DNA of 64,000 nucleotides from Pseudomonas sp. MYb327 (GTDB lineage Bacteria > Pseudomonadota > Gammaproteobacteria > Pseudomonadales > Pseudomonadaceae), in the NCBI RefSeq assembly GCF_040438925.1, contig NZ_CP159258.1, positions 4,168,001-4,232,000 of the forward strand, written 5' to 3'. A program made the translations under genes and the position numbers. The notes beneath the pieces were generated by a model. That model ran no database searches, had not been told where the DNA came from, and saw only the letters and a program-made list of their open reading frames with translations. Position 1 is the stretch's first letter. Each line of letters opens with the position of its first letter. Shown here piece after piece: positions 13,868 to 23,566 of the stretch.

Positions 13868-16740
13868 TCACTCTCTTCGACCCGAAAACAGACATTGACC
13901 TTGGTACTCCGGCCCGCGACAGCCAGGTGCAAGTCACCCTGAACATCGACGGCCGCAGCATCAGCGTGCCTGAAGGCACTTCGGTGATGCGCGCCGCCGC
14001 GCTGCTCGGCACCACCATTCCCAAACTCTGTGCCACCGACAGCCTGGAAGCCTTCGGCTCCTGCCGCATGTGCCTGGTGGAGATCGACGGCATGCGCGGC
14101 TACCCGGCGTCCTGCACCACGCCGGTCACGGAAGGCATGAGCGTGCACACCCAGACGCCCAAGCTCGCGACGCTGCGCCGTAACGTCATGGAGTTGTACA
14201 TCTCGGATCACCCGCTGGACTGCCTGACCTGCTCGGCCAACGGCAACTGCGAGCTGCAAACCGTGGCCGGTCAGGTCGGCCTGCGGGAAGTGCGCTACGG
14301 CTATGAAGGCGAGAACCATCTGGCCGATGTGAAGGACACGTCCAACCCCTATTTCGATTACGACCCGAGCAAGTGCATCGTCTGCAACCGCTGTGTGCGT
14401 GCCTGCGAAGAAACCCAGGGCACCTTTGCCTTGACCATCACCGGGCGCGGTTTTGAATCCCGTGTCGCGGCTGCCGGTGGGGATAACTTCCTCGACTCGG
14501 AATGCGTGTCCTGCGGCGCCTGTGTGCAGGCTTGCCCTACCGCGACGCTGATGGAAAAAAGCGTGGTCGAACTGGGGCAACCCGAACGCAGTGTGATCAC
14601 CACGTGTGCCTATTGCGGCGTGGGCTGCTCGTTCCGTGCCGAGATGAAAGGCGACCAACTGGTGCGCATGGTGCCGGACAAGAACGGCCAGGCCAACCAC
14701 GGCCACTCCTGCGTCAAAGGGCGTTTTGCCTGGGGCTACGCCACCCACCCGGATCGCATCACCAAGCCGATGATCCGCAAACACATCAGCGACCCGTGGC
14801 AGGAAGTCAGCTGGGATGAAGCGGTGACTTACGCCGCCAGTGAATTCCGTCGCCTGCAACAGAAATACGGCCGCGATTCCATTGGTGGCATCACCTCCAG
14901 CCGTTGCACCAACGAAGAAACCTATCTGGTACAGAAACTGGTGCGTGCGGCTTTCGGCAACAACAACGTCGACACCTGTGCGCGGGTTTGTCATTCGCCG
15001 ACCGGTTATGGTTTGAAGCAAACGTTGGGGGAATCTGCCGGCACCCAGAGTTTTGATTCGGTGATGAAGGCCGACGTGATCCTGGTGATGGGCGCCAACC
15101 CTAGCGACGCTCACCCGGTGTTCGCTTCGCAACTCAAGCGCCGTTTGCGTGAAGGGGCGCGGCTGATTGTCATCGACCCGCGTCGCATTGATCTGGTGGA
15201 TACGGTGCATGCCCGCGCCGAGTATCACCTGGCTTTGCGCCCCGGTACCAACGTCGCCATGCTCAATGCTCTGGCCCACGTCATCGTGACTGAAGGACTG
15301 CTCAAACAAGACTTTATCGACGCCCGTTGCGAGGGCAGCGACTTCGCGATCTGGAGTGAATTCGTCAGCCGCGCGGAAAATTCGCCGGAAGCCCTCGGCC
15401 CAATCTGCGGTGTACCCGCTGCCGATATCCGTGCCGCTGCACGTTTGTATGCCACGGGCGGCAACGCGGCGATCTACTACGGCCTCGGCGTCACCGAGCA
15501 CAGTCAGGGCAGCACCTCGGTAATGGGCATCGCCAACCTCGCCATGGCCACCGGCAACATCGGCCGTGAAGGCGTGGGCGTGAACCCGCTGCGTGGGCAG
15601 AACAACGTGCAGGGTTCCTGTGACATGGGCTCCTTTCCCCATGAGTTGCCCGGCTATCGGCACGTCTCCAACGAGGTGGTACGAGCGCAGTTCGAACAGG
15701 CCTGGAACGTCACCCTGCAACCCGACCCGGGACTGCGCATCCCCAACATGTTCGAGGCGGCGCTGGGCGGCAGTTTCAAAGGACTGTATTGCCAGGGCGA
15801 AGACATCGCCCAGAGCGACCCGAATACCCAGCACGTCACCGCAGCCCTGTCGGCCATGGAATGCATCGTGGTGCAGGACATTTTCCTCAACGAGACCGCC
15901 AAGTTCGCCCACGTGTTTTTGCCGGGTAGTTCGTTCCTGGAAAAGGACGGCACCTTCACAAACGCAGAACGACGGATCTCCCGTGTGCGCAAGGTCATGG
16001 AACCGCTGGGTGGCAAGGCTGACTGGGAAGGCACCGTGGCCCTGGCCAACGCCTTGGGTTACCCGATGAGCTACCAGCATCCATCGCAAATCATGGATGA
16101 AATCGCCAGCCTGACGCCGACCTTCACCAACGTCAGCTACGCCGAACTGGATCGCCACGGCAGCCTGCAATGGCCGTGCAACGCGGCGGCACCGGACGGC
16201 ACGCCGACCATGCACATCGAGGAATTCGTGCGCGGCAAGGGGCGCTTCATGCTCACCGGTTACGTGCCGACCGAGGAGAAGGTCAACGCTCGCTATCCGT
16301 TGCTGCTGACCACCGGTCGCATCCTCAGCCAGTACAACGTCGGCGCGCAAACCCGGCGTACCGACAACGTTGCCTGGCACGACGAAGATCGCCTGGAAAT
16401 CCACCCGACCGACGCTGAGAGCCGTGGCATCAACGAAGGTGACTGGGTCGGCATCGGCAGCCGCGCCGGGCAGACCGTGCTGCGCGCGCGGATCACCGAA
16501 CGGGTCGCGCCGGGCGTGGTGTACACCACGTTCCACTTCCCGGAATCGGGGGCCAACGTGATCACCACCGACAACTCGGACTGGGCTACAAACTGTCCGG
16601 AGTACAAGGTCACCGCCGTGGAAGTCAGCCGCGTTTATCACCCTTCGGAATGGCAGAAGCGCTTCCAGGAATTCAGCGATGAGCAGCATCGGTTGCTGAA
16701 AGAACGTCGGCACCCCGAGAAAGCCGAGGTACGCAAATGA
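13864..16740 (+). CDS. fdsA: NAD-dependent formate dehydrogenase alpha (molybdenum) subunit
   Basis: A 958-residue catalytic subunit oxidising formate to CO2. N-terminal NuoG-like part: 2Fe-2S (CRMCLVEIDG), the His-Cys3 cluster (HPLDCLTCSANGNC) and two 4Fe-4S motifs (CIVCNRCVRACEE and CVSCGACVQACP). Then comes the molybdopterin domain with its own 4Fe-4S site (CAYCGVGCSFRAEM) and the Mo ligand in DTCARVCHSP, which is cysteine here, not selenocysteine. The C-terminal dinucleotide-binding domain (TTGRILSQYNVGAQTRR) closes the protein. Length and order match Rhodobacter/Cupriavidus FdsA. Linked by ATGA overlaps to fdsB and fdsD. Confidence 0.93.
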   Translation: MITLFDPKTDIDLGTPARDSQVQVTLNIDGRSISVPEGTSVMRAAALLGTTIPKLCATDSLEAFGSCRMCLVEIDGMRGYPASCTTPVTEGMSVHTQTPKLATLRRNVMELYISDHPLDCLTCSANGNCELQTVAGQVGLREVRYGYEGENHLADVKDTSNPYFDYDPSKCIVCNRCVRACEETQGTFALTITGRGFESRVAAAGGDNFLDSECVSCGACVQACPTATLMEKSVVELGQPERSVITTCAYCGVGCSFRAEMKGDQLVRMVPDKNGQANHGHSCVKGRFAWGYATHPDRITKPMIRKHISDPWQEVSWDEAVTYAASEFRRLQQKYGRDSIGGITSSRCTNEETYLVQKLVRAAFGNNNVDTCARVCHSPTGYGLKQTLGESAGTQSFDSVMKADVILVMGANPSDAHPVFASQLKRRLREGARLIVIDPRRIDLVDTVHARAEYHLALRPGTNVAMLNALAHVIVTEGLLKQDFIDARCEGSDFAIWSEFVSRAENSPEALGPICGVPAADIRAAARLYATGGNAAIYYGLGVTEHSQGSTSVMGIANLAMATGNIGREGVGVNPLRGQNNVQGSCDMGSFPHELPGYRHVSNEVVRAQFEQAWNVTLQPDPGLRIPNMFEAALGGSFKGLYCQGEDIAQSDPNTQHVTAALSAMECIVVQDIFLNETAKFAHVFLPGSSFLEKDGTFTNAERRISRVRKVMEPLGGKADWEGTVALANALGYPMSYQHPSQIMDEIASLTPTFTNVSYAELDRHGSLQWPCNAAAPDGTPTMHIEEFVRGKGRFMLTGYVPTEEKVNARYPLLLTTGRILSQYNVGAQTRRTDNVAWHDEDRLEIHPTDAESRGINEGDWVGIGSRAGQTVLRARITERVAPGVVYTTFHFPESGANVITTDNSDWATNCPEYKVTAVEVSRVYHPSEWQKRFQEFSDEQHRLLKERRHPEKAEVRK

Positions 16741-16952
16741 GTACCGACAACCTGATCAAGATGGCCAACCAGATCGGCCAGTACTTTGCTACGCAACCGG
16801 ACCAGGAACAGGCAGTGCTGGGCGTGCGCAATCACCTGCAGATGTTCTGGGCGCCGAGCATGCGCAAGGAATTGCTGGCCTGGCAGACGGAGCATAAAGG
16901 GGCGGATTTGCATCCGCTGGTGCAGGCGGCGGTGAGTGGCGCGGGCTGGTAG
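16737..16952 (+). CDS. fdsD: Formate dehydrogenase delta subunit
   Basis: A 71-residue small subunit. NLIKMANQIGQYFATQP at the start and HLQMFWAPSMRKELLAW in the middle are the conserved marks of FdsD, which is needed for assembly or stability of the complex. It overlaps fdsA by ATGA and ends the operon. The accessory sulfurtransferase gene often called fdsC/fdhD is not in this cluster and must lie elsewhere. Confidence 0.88.
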   Translation: MSTDNLIKMANQIGQYFATQPDQEQAVLGVRNHLQMFWAPSMRKELLAWQTEHKGADLHPLVQAAVSGAGW

Positions 16953-16973
16953 CGACTGAATAAACACAATACT

Positions 16974-17063
16974 TGTAGGAGCCGGCTTGCTGGCGATGGC
17001 GGTTGGTTAGGCGACATCTGTGTCGACTGTATGTCCACCATCGCCAGCAAGCCGGCTCCTACA
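16974..17063. repeat. REPIN (paired inverted REP sequences)
   Basis: TGTAGGAGCCGGCTTGCTGG at the left is mirrored by CCAGCAAGCCGGCTCCTACA at the right, around a 50-base spacer. It fills the space between the convergent fdsD and potassium-channel genes and may also act as a bidirectional transcription barrier. Confidence 0.85.
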
Positions 17064-17089
17064 GCTTGAGCATGGGTGTAACGATTGCC

Positions 17090-17431
17090 CTACTCCTTAT
17101 GCCCCGTCGTCCCTACCGCCACTTCAATCGCCCGAACGCTGACCGCTGCAAATATCGCGGTCATCAGCACGCCGTTGAATCCAAGCAATAACGCCAGTAC
17201 CCGCGAGATACCGAGCTTGGGCACCAGCTCTCCGTAACCAATGGTCAAACCGGTCACGAAGCCGAAATAGATGCCGTCCATGGGCTTCCAGCCTTCCAGA
17301 TAGCCGATGATGAAGCCGAACAGCACAATCAGGAAAACCAGAACGGAGAAGATCGGCCAGACGACTCGCAAGTAAAAACCGACTGCTTTGAAAAATTCTC
17401 GACGGACGTGCGCTGCATGAGTGGTGTTCAT
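17090..17431 (-). CDS. Two-TM potassium channel pore protein
   Basis: A 113-residue membrane protein with one transmembrane helix (about residues 20-45, YLRVVWPIFSVLVFLIVLFGF), a pore loop, and a second helix (RVLALLLGFNGVLMTAIFAAVSV). The selectivity filter reads TIGYGE, the potassium-channel signature. It is an Ion_trans_2-type minimal channel without a regulatory C-terminal domain. I chose the ATG at 17431 with AGGA upstream; longer frames add a cysteine-rich stretch with no start signal. Single gene, separated from its neighbours by a REPIN and a 150-base gap. Confidence 0.85.
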   Translation of the reverse strand: MNTTHAAHVRREFFKAVGFYLRVVWPIFSVLVFLIVLFGFIIGYLEGWKPMDGIYFGFVTGLTIGYGELVPKLGISRVLALLLGFNGVLMTAIFAAVSVRAIEVAVGTTGHKE

Positions 17432-17579
17432 GTCATGGGCTTCCTGAGGATGGTATGAGCTGATGGCGAATTTAAACTCCATTAGCTTGGCACAAGCGCT
17501 GGAAACCGCTGGCGGATGGCACGATTCCGTCGCGGCAACGCATGTCCACTGCGTTGCCACGTCCGAGAGAAAGTAACGG

Positions 17580-19223
17580 TCAGTTCGTTTCGCTTTCGCG
17601 GATCAGTTTCTTGTTGATCTTGCCGACGCTGGTCTTGGGAATCTCGGCAACAAACTTGAACTGCTTTGGAATCGCCCACTTGTTGATGCGACCGCATTCA
17701 ACGAAGGTTTTCAGGTGGGTTTCGAGGATTTTGCGGTCGAGGAATTGCCCCGGTTCGCACACCACCAGCGCCATCGGCCGTTCACCCCATTGCTCGTCGG
17801 CGATGCCCACGACGGCGACCGACATGACCGCTTCGTGCTCGCTGATCAGGCTTTCCAGTTCCAGGGAGCTGATCCACTCGCCGCCGGTCTTGATCACGTC
17901 CTTGATCCGGTCCTTGATTTCCACGCCGCCCATGGCGTCGATGGAGGCCATGTCGCCGGTGTGCAGCCAGCCGTTGTGCCAGAGCTCGGCGCCTTTTTCC
18001 GGTTCGTTCAAATAGCCTTGGGTCAGCCACGGTGCGCGCACGACGATTTCGCCTTGGGCCACTCCGTCATGGACGACGTCCTGGCCTTCGGCATCGATGA
18101 TCTTCAGGTCGACCATTGGCACCGGCGTGCCGGTCTTGATGCGCAGCGGCAACTGGTCGTGCATCGGCTGCTTGAGGTCTTCGTCACGAAGATAGGTCAC
18201 GCACAGCAACGGGCAGGTTTCCGACATGCCGTAGCCGGCGTGTACCACCATGCCTTTGGCACTGGCTTCGCTAGCGATGCCGAGGGTCAGGGCGCTGCCG
18301 CCGAGGAGCATTTTCCAGCCGTCGAAACGGGCAGTTTTCGCCTCCTCGCAGTTAAGGATCATTTGCAGGATGGTCGGCACGCAGTGAGAGAACGTGACTT
18401 TCTCTTCGCGGTGCAGCCGGACCAGGCTGTTGGGCTCGTAGCGGCCGGGGTAGACCTGCTTGATGCCCATCAGGGTCGCCACATAAGGCACGCCCCACGC
18501 ATGCACGTGGAACATCGGCGTGATCGGCATGTACACGTCATCTGAGCGCAGCAGCGGCTGGCCCTGATAGACGCCCAAAGTGCCAACGGCATTCAGGGTG
18601 TGCAGGACCAATTGACGATGGGTGAAGTACACGCCTTTTGGCGCGCCGGTGGTGCCTGTGGTGTAGAACAGCGTCGCCACCGAGTTCTCGTCGAAGTCGG
18701 GGAAGTCGTACTGGTCCGAGGCCTGGGACAGCACCTGCTCGTATTCACCCAGCACCGGTAGCGACGTGTTGGCGGCGTTGTCGTCGGTGAGCTGGAGGAA
18801 GCCTTTGACCGTGGTCAGTTGCCCTTGAATCTGCTCGACCAGCGGCAGGAAATCGTCATGCACCAGCACCAGGTCATCTTCGGCGTGGTTCATGGTGTAG
18901 AGCACCTGATCCGGCGACAAGCGAATGTTCACCGTGTGCAGCACTGCGCCGATCATCGGTACGGCGAAGAAGCATTCCAGGTAGCGATGGCTGTCCCAGT
19001 CGAGAAGGGCCACGGTGTCACCGGCCTTGACCCCGGCCGCCGTCAGCGCGTTGGCCAGGCGGCGAATGCGCTTGTTCAGCGTCTGGTAGCTGTAGCGCAG
19101 TTTGTCGGCGTAGACGATTTCCCGACCCGGCTCGTAGCGCACCCCGGACAGCAGCAATTGCTTGATCAGCAGTGGGTAGGCATAGGCGCCGTCGGCGGGC
19201 GCGATTATTTTTGTATTTATCAT
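17580..19223 (-). CDS. Fatty-acyl-CoA synthetase (AMP-forming ligase)
   Basis: A 547-residue ANL-superfamily ligase activating a carboxylic acid to its CoA thioester through an acyl-AMP. Motifs: P-loop FYTTGTTGAPKGVYFTHRQ, acyl/adenine site GYGMSETCPL, HTGDMASIDAMGGVEIKDRIKDVIKTGGEWIS (hinge and A8 loop), and the catalytic lysine region SVGKINKKLIR. It most resembles the AlkK/DmdB-like group of medium- and long-chain fatty acid or substituted-acid ligases. It is the last gene of a six-gene minus-strand cluster, 22 bases after an acyl-CoA dehydrogenase, so the two probably act in sequence in one beta-oxidation-like route. Confidence 0.88.
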   Translation of the reverse strand: MINTKIIAPADGAYAYPLLIKQLLLSGVRYEPGREIVYADKLRYSYQTLNKRIRRLANALTAAGVKAGDTVALLDWDSHRYLECFFAVPMIGAVLHTVNIRLSPDQVLYTMNHAEDDLVLVHDDFLPLVEQIQGQLTTVKGFLQLTDDNAANTSLPVLGEYEQVLSQASDQYDFPDFDENSVATLFYTTGTTGAPKGVYFTHRQLVLHTLNAVGTLGVYQGQPLLRSDDVYMPITPMFHVHAWGVPYVATLMGIKQVYPGRYEPNSLVRLHREEKVTFSHCVPTILQMILNCEEAKTARFDGWKMLLGGSALTLGIASEASAKGMVVHAGYGMSETCPLLCVTYLRDEDLKQPMHDQLPLRIKTGTPVPMVDLKIIDAEGQDVVHDGVAQGEIVVRAPWLTQGYLNEPEKGAELWHNGWLHTGDMASIDAMGGVEIKDRIKDVIKTGGEWISSLELESLISEHEAVMSVAVVGIADEQWGERPMALVVCEPGQFLDRKILETHLKTFVECGRINKWAIPKQFKFVAEIPKTSVGKINKKLIRESETN

Positions 19224-19245
19224 GTTGGAGTTCCTTGTCCGTGGC

Positions 19246-21024
19246 TTAGAACTGCGCCGCGTCCAGTTGATAGAGGCATTCGCTGCCAGCCTTGGCCGAC
19301 GCGCTCAACGAGTGGATTCGTGGCAGCAGACGGGCGAAGTAGAAGCGTGCGGTAGCCAGTTTGCTGACGTAGAAATCGTCCTCGGCGTCGGCGCTCATCG
19401 CAGCTTTGGCCATGCGCGCCCACATGTAGGCGTACGCGGTGTAGCCGAACACTTGCAGGTACTCGACCGAGGCCGCGCCGATTTCATTCGGGTTGTTTTG
19501 GGCCCGGTCCAGCAGCCACGCCGTCAGTTCGTCGAGGGTGTCGACGGCGGCGTTCAGCGGTTGGGTGAACTCGCCGAGGTCAGCGCAGGCGTTGGCGGTG
19601 AAATTACGGATTTCCGACGCGAACAACCGATAGAGCGCCCCGCCGCTGCCGACGATTTTGCGCCCGACCAGGTCCAGCGACTGGATGCCGTTGGTGCCTT
19701 CGTAGATCTGGGTGATGCGCACGTCGCGCACCAATTGTTCCTGGCCCCACTCGCGGATGTAGCCATGGCCGCCAAAAACCATCTGACCGTGAAGGGTGGT
19801 TTCCAGTCCCATGTCGGTGAGGAATGCCTTGGCCACCGGGGTCAACAGGGCCACCAATTCCTGGGCGCGATTGCGGGTGACTTCATCGTCGCTGAACTTG
19901 GCGGTGTCCAGTTGCAGCGCGACGTAACTGGAGAACGCGCGGCCGCCTTCGTTCAGGGCTTTCATGGTCAGCAGCATGCGACGCACGTCCGGGTGGACGA
20001 TGATCGGGTCGGCGGATTTGTCCTTGTTTTGCGCACCGGTTGGCGCACGGCTTTGCAGGCGATCGCGAGCGTAGGCCAGGGCGTTCTGGTACGAGCGCTC
20101 ACCTTGCGCCAGACCTTGAATGCCCACGCCCAGACGCTCGTAGTTCATCATGGTGAACATCGCCGCCAGGCCTTTGTTCGGCGCGTCGACGAGCCAACCG
20201 GTGGCGCCGTCGAAGTTCATCACGCAGGTGGCGGAGGCCTTGATGCCCATCTTGTGTTCGATGGAGCCACAGGACAGCGCGTTACGTTCGCCCAGCGAGC
20301 CGTCGTCATTGACCAGCACTTTGGGTACCAGGAACAGCGAAATGCCTTTCGGTCCCGCGGGCGCATCCGGCATACGAGCGAGCACCAGATGGATGATGTT
20401 TTCCGTCAGGTCGTGGTCGCCGCCCGTGATGAAAATCTTGCTGCCGCTGATGGCGTAACTGCCGTCAGCCTGGGGTTCTGCCTTGGTGCGGATCAGGCCC
20501 AGGTCTGTGCCGGCGTGGGCTTCGGTCAGGCACATCGAACCGGTCCAGGTGCCGGCGTACATGTTCGGCAAATACTTGGCTTTCAGTTCTTCGCTGGCGT
20601 GGGCCTTGATCGACAGGCAAGCACCGGCGGTCAGCATCGGGTACAGGCCGAATGACAGGCTGGCCGCGTTGACCATCTCTTCGACCTGCGCCGAAATCGC
20701 CTTGGGCATGCCCATGCCGCCGTACTGCGGATCACCGCCCACACCGACCCAGCCGCCTTCAGCGAAGGCTTGGTAGGCGGCGGCAAAACCGTCCGGCGCG
20801 GTGACCGAGCCATTGTTCCAGGTGCAGCCCTGTTCGTCGGTGCTGCGGTTGAGCGGTGCAATCACTTCACCACTGATTTTGCCGGCCTCTTCCAGGATCG
20901 CCGCGGCGGTTTCTTCATCGATCACGTCAGCCAGGCCAGGCAAACTGGCCCACAACCGGGACACCTGGAAAACCTCGTTGAGTACGAAGCGCATGTCGCG
21001 CAGGGGAGCTTTGTAGTCAGACAT
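19246..21024 (-). CDS. Acyl-CoA dehydrogenase, long C-terminal-extended type
   Basis: A 592-residue FAD enzyme that desaturates an acyl-CoA at C2-C3. The N-terminal extension (MSDYKAPLRDMRFVLNEV) is typical of the DmdC-like subgroup. FAD-site motifs CLTEAHAGTDLG and the segment ISGSKIFITGGDHDL are present; the catalytic glutamate is in QIYEGTNGIQSLDLVGRK. The C-terminal domain of about 130 residues (acyl-CoA dehydrogenase C-terminal type) completes it. It lies six bases downstream of the RND transporter gene and 22 bases before the ligase gene. The natural substrate is unknown; long-chain or branched acyl-CoA is likely. Confidence 0.88.
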   Translation of the reverse strand: MSDYKAPLRDMRFVLNEVFQVSRLWASLPGLADVIDEETAAAILEEAGKISGEVIAPLNRSTDEQGCTWNNGSVTAPDGFAAAYQAFAEGGWVGVGGDPQYGGMGMPKAISAQVEEMVNAASLSFGLYPMLTAGACLSIKAHASEELKAKYLPNMYAGTWTGSMCLTEAHAGTDLGLIRTKAEPQADGSYAISGSKIFITGGDHDLTENIIHLVLARMPDAPAGPKGISLFLVPKVLVNDDGSLGERNALSCGSIEHKMGIKASATCVMNFDGATGWLVDAPNKGLAAMFTMMNYERLGVGIQGLAQGERSYQNALAYARDRLQSRAPTGAQNKDKSADPIIVHPDVRRMLLTMKALNEGGRAFSSYVALQLDTAKFSDDEVTRNRAQELVALLTPVAKAFLTDMGLETTLHGQMVFGGHGYIREWGQEQLVRDVRITQIYEGTNGIQSLDLVGRKIVGSGGALYRLFASEIRNFTANACADLGEFTQPLNAAVDTLDELTAWLLDRAQNNPNEIGAASVEYLQVFGYTAYAYMWARMAKAAMSADAEDDFYVSKLATARFYFARLLPRIHSLSASAKAGSECLYQLDAAQF

Positions 21025-21030
21025 CGTTGC

Positions 21031-23550
21031 TTACTCGGAAGTGGTCACGGCATGCGGCATGCCAAGACGTTCAGTGGTTTCGGTGGTTTCTGCGGCGGTA
21101 ACAGCAACGGCCTCGACCGCTCGTTCGCGCAGCAGGAAGTACGACAGGGCCGGGATCAGGATCAGCGCGCCAAGCATGTTCCACAGGAACATGAAGGTCA
21201 GCAGGATGCCCATGTCGGCCTGGAACTTGATCGGCGACCAAACCCAGCACACCACGCCAGCGGCGAGGGTGATGCCGACCAGCCCGACCACCCGGCCGGT
21301 GAACGACACGGCGTTGCGGTAGGCCTGGGACAACGGCATGCCCTGGCGCTGGAAATGCAATTGCACGCTGAGCAGGTACAAGGCGTAGTCCACGCCGATG
21401 CCCACGCCGAGGGCGATTACCGGCAAAGTCGCGACTTTCACGCCGATGCCCATGGCCACCATCAGTGCTTCGCAAAGGATCGAGGTCAGCACCAGCGGCA
21501 ACAGCGCCACCAGTGTGGCGCGCCAGCTGCGGAAGGTGATCAGGCAGAACAGCGTCACCGCCAGGTAGACGTACAGCAGCATGGTGCGGTTGGCCTCACG
21601 CACGACGATGTTGGTCGCAGCTTCAATACCGGCACTGCCGGCAGCGAGCAGGAACTGGCGATCTTCGGTGCTGTTTTCCTTGGCGAACTTGTCGGCAATC
21701 GCCACCACGGCGTCGAGTGTTTCAGCCTTGTGGTCCTTGAGGAACGCAATCACCGGCATCAGCGAACAGTTGTTGTTGAACAGCTCCGGCGAGTTGACCG
21801 AGGCCTGTTGCGCAGCGTAGTTCAGCACGTCCTGGTTACGCTGGATGCTGTTGAGCTTGGGGTTACCTTCGTAGGTGCCCGCGGTGATTTGCCGTACCGC
21901 GTTGACCAGCGAGGTGGTCGCTTGCACGCCCGGATACTGTTGCAGCTCCCAGGCCAAACGGTCGGCGAGGGTCAGCGTCTTGTAATTCAGGCAGCCTTCC
22001 GGCGCAGTCTTGATCATCACCGCGAACAGGTCGCTGGACAGCGCGTAATGCTGGGTGATGTAGGCGTTGTCGCGGTTGTAACGCGAGTCTGCACGCAACT
22101 CCGGGGCACCGCTTTCGAGGTCGCCGATCTTCAGGTTCAGGCTGACCATGAAACCGCCGATGCCCATCAACACTGCAACCAGCACGGCACCAGTGGCCCA
22201 CTTGCGCGTGGTGAAGCGGTCGAGCAAGTCCCACAGTCTGCCGAAGCCTTTGTGGTGTTCGGCACGGTTGTCGATTTTCAGTGCGCGGTCAGCCGCCTTG
22301 GCGCCGACGCCGACGTAAGACAGCGCCACCGGCATCAGCAACAGCGAAGTGAAGATCAATACCGCGACACCGATACTCGCGGTGATCGCCAGGTCCTTGA
22401 TCACTGGAATGTCGATCAGCATCAGCACCGCGAAGCCCACGGCGTCGGCCAGCAACGCAGTAACCCCGGCGATGAACAGACGACGGAAGGTGTAGCGCGC
22501 GGCGATCAGTTTGTGGGTGCCACGGGCGATGTCCTGCATGATCCCGTTCATCTTCTGCGCCGCGTGGGACACACCGATGGCGAAGATCAGGAACGGCACC
22601 AGCACCGAGTACGGGTCGATGGCGTAGCCAAGCCAGGCGACGATGCCCAGTTGCCAGACCACCGCGATCAACGAGCAGCCGACCACCAACAGCGTGCTGC
22701 GTACGCAACGGGTGTAGGCATAAATGATGATCAGCGAAGTGATAACGGCGAGGCCGAAGAACATCATGACCTGGATCAGGCCATCGATCAGGTCGCCCAT
22801 TAGCTTGGCGAAACCAATCACGCGGACCTTGTACTGGCCCTTGCCCTCTTCCCCGGATTTACGCGCGGCGCTGTCGCCGGCGTATTCGATCTTGTCGCGC
22901 AACTGCTCTTCGAGCATCTGCGAGAACGCGTGGTAGTTGATCGGCTGACCACCCGCGGCGGCTTTATCCAGCAGCGGCACAATCAACATGCTCGACTTGA
23001 AGTCGCTGGCCACCAGGCTGCCGACGATACCGGCGCGAGAGATGTTCTGACGCAGCTGTTCGATCTGTTCGGGCTGACCCGAATAGGTGTCGGGCATCAC
23101 CGGGCCACCCTGGAAACCTTCCTCGGTGACTTCAGTCCAGCGCACCGCCGGGCTCCACAACGACTTCATCCACGCACGGTCGACGCCTTCGGTGAGGAAT
23201 AACTGATCGTTAACCTGCTTGAGCACGTCCAGGTATTGAGGGTCGAAAATATCGCCCTTGGTGTTCTCCACCACCACCCGCACCGAGTTGCCCAAGCCGC
23301 GCAGCGACTGGCGGTTTTCCAGGAAGTTCTGGATGTACGGCTGGCTCTGCGGAATCATTTTTTCGAAACTTGGGCGCAACTCCAGGCGAGTTGCGGCCAT
23401 GAAGCCCAGGACCACGGTGGCCAAGGCCATCAGCAGCATGAACAGCGGCCGATAGTTGAACACCAGCCGTTCGAGCAGGTTGCCGGAGCGGCGGTCGAAA
23501 TCGCGCAGATCGCGGATCACCGGCATGGCGTCTTGTTTGATATTGCCCAT
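21031..23550 (-). CDS. RND/MMPL-type lipid transporter
   Basis: An 839-residue inner-membrane protein. A single helix near residue 35 is followed by a large periplasmic domain, a block of five helices (VMMFFGLAVITSLIIIYAYTRCVRSTLLVV...), a second periplasmic domain, and a final block (LLYVYLAVTLFCLITFRSWRATLVALLPLV...), the duplicated RND/MMPL layout. IFAIGVSHAAQKMNG and LGVGIGVDYALYLLS are the conserved TM4/TM10-type motifs. Relatives move hydrophobic lipids (hopanoids, sterols, fatty-acid-like compounds) across the envelope. I chose the ATG at 23550 since the longer frame overlaps the upstream gene. The neighbours (DUF1302, DUF1329, YCF48-like) are a recurrent set with this transporter type. 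Confidence 0.85.
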   Translation of the reverse strand: MGNIKQDAMPVIRDLRDFDRRSGNLLERLVFNYRPLFMLLMALATVVLGFMAATRLELRPSFEKMIPQSQPYIQNFLENRQSLRGLGNSVRVVVENTKGDIFDPQYLDVLKQVNDQLFLTEGVDRAWMKSLWSPAVRWTEVTEEGFQGGPVMPDTYSGQPEQIEQLRQNISRAGIVGSLVASDFKSSMLIVPLLDKAAAGGQPINYHAFSQMLEEQLRDKIEYAGDSAARKSGEEGKGQYKVRVIGFAKLMGDLIDGLIQVMMFFGLAVITSLIIIYAYTRCVRSTLLVVGCSLIAVVWQLGIVAWLGYAIDPYSVLVPFLIFAIGVSHAAQKMNGIMQDIARGTHKLIAARYTFRRLFIAGVTALLADAVGFAVLMLIDIPVIKDLAITASIGVAVLIFTSLLLMPVALSYVGVGAKAADRALKIDNRAEHHKGFGRLWDLLDRFTTRKWATGAVLVAVLMGIGGFMVSLNLKIGDLESGAPELRADSRYNRDNAYITQHYALSSDLFAVMIKTAPEGCLNYKTLTLADRLAWELQQYPGVQATTSLVNAVRQITAGTYEGNPKLNSIQRNQDVLNYAAQQASVNSPELFNNNCSLMPVIAFLKDHKAETLDAVVAIADKFAKENSTEDRQFLLAAGSAGIEAATNIVVREANRTMLLYVYLAVTLFCLITFRSWRATLVALLPLVLTSILCEALMVAMGIGVKVATLPVIALGVGIGVDYALYLLSVQLHFQRQGMPLSQAYRNAVSFTGRVVGLVGITLAAGVVCWVWSPIKFQADMGILLTFMFLWNMLGALILIPALSYFLLRERAVEAVAVTAAETTETTERLGMPHAVTTSE

Positions 23551-23566
23551 GTCTGGGTTCTCGCTC

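Noticed and set aside
13795..16713. 972-codon open frame on the minus strand, antisense to fdsA
   Set aside because: It mirrors a high-G+C gene with clear formate dehydrogenase motifs; the antisense translation has no domain, no ribosome-binding site and a biased composition.
20770..22803. 677-codon plus-strand open frame over the RND transporter
   Set aside because: Antisense shadow of a transporter with clear membrane segments; the His/Gln-rich product resembles no protein.
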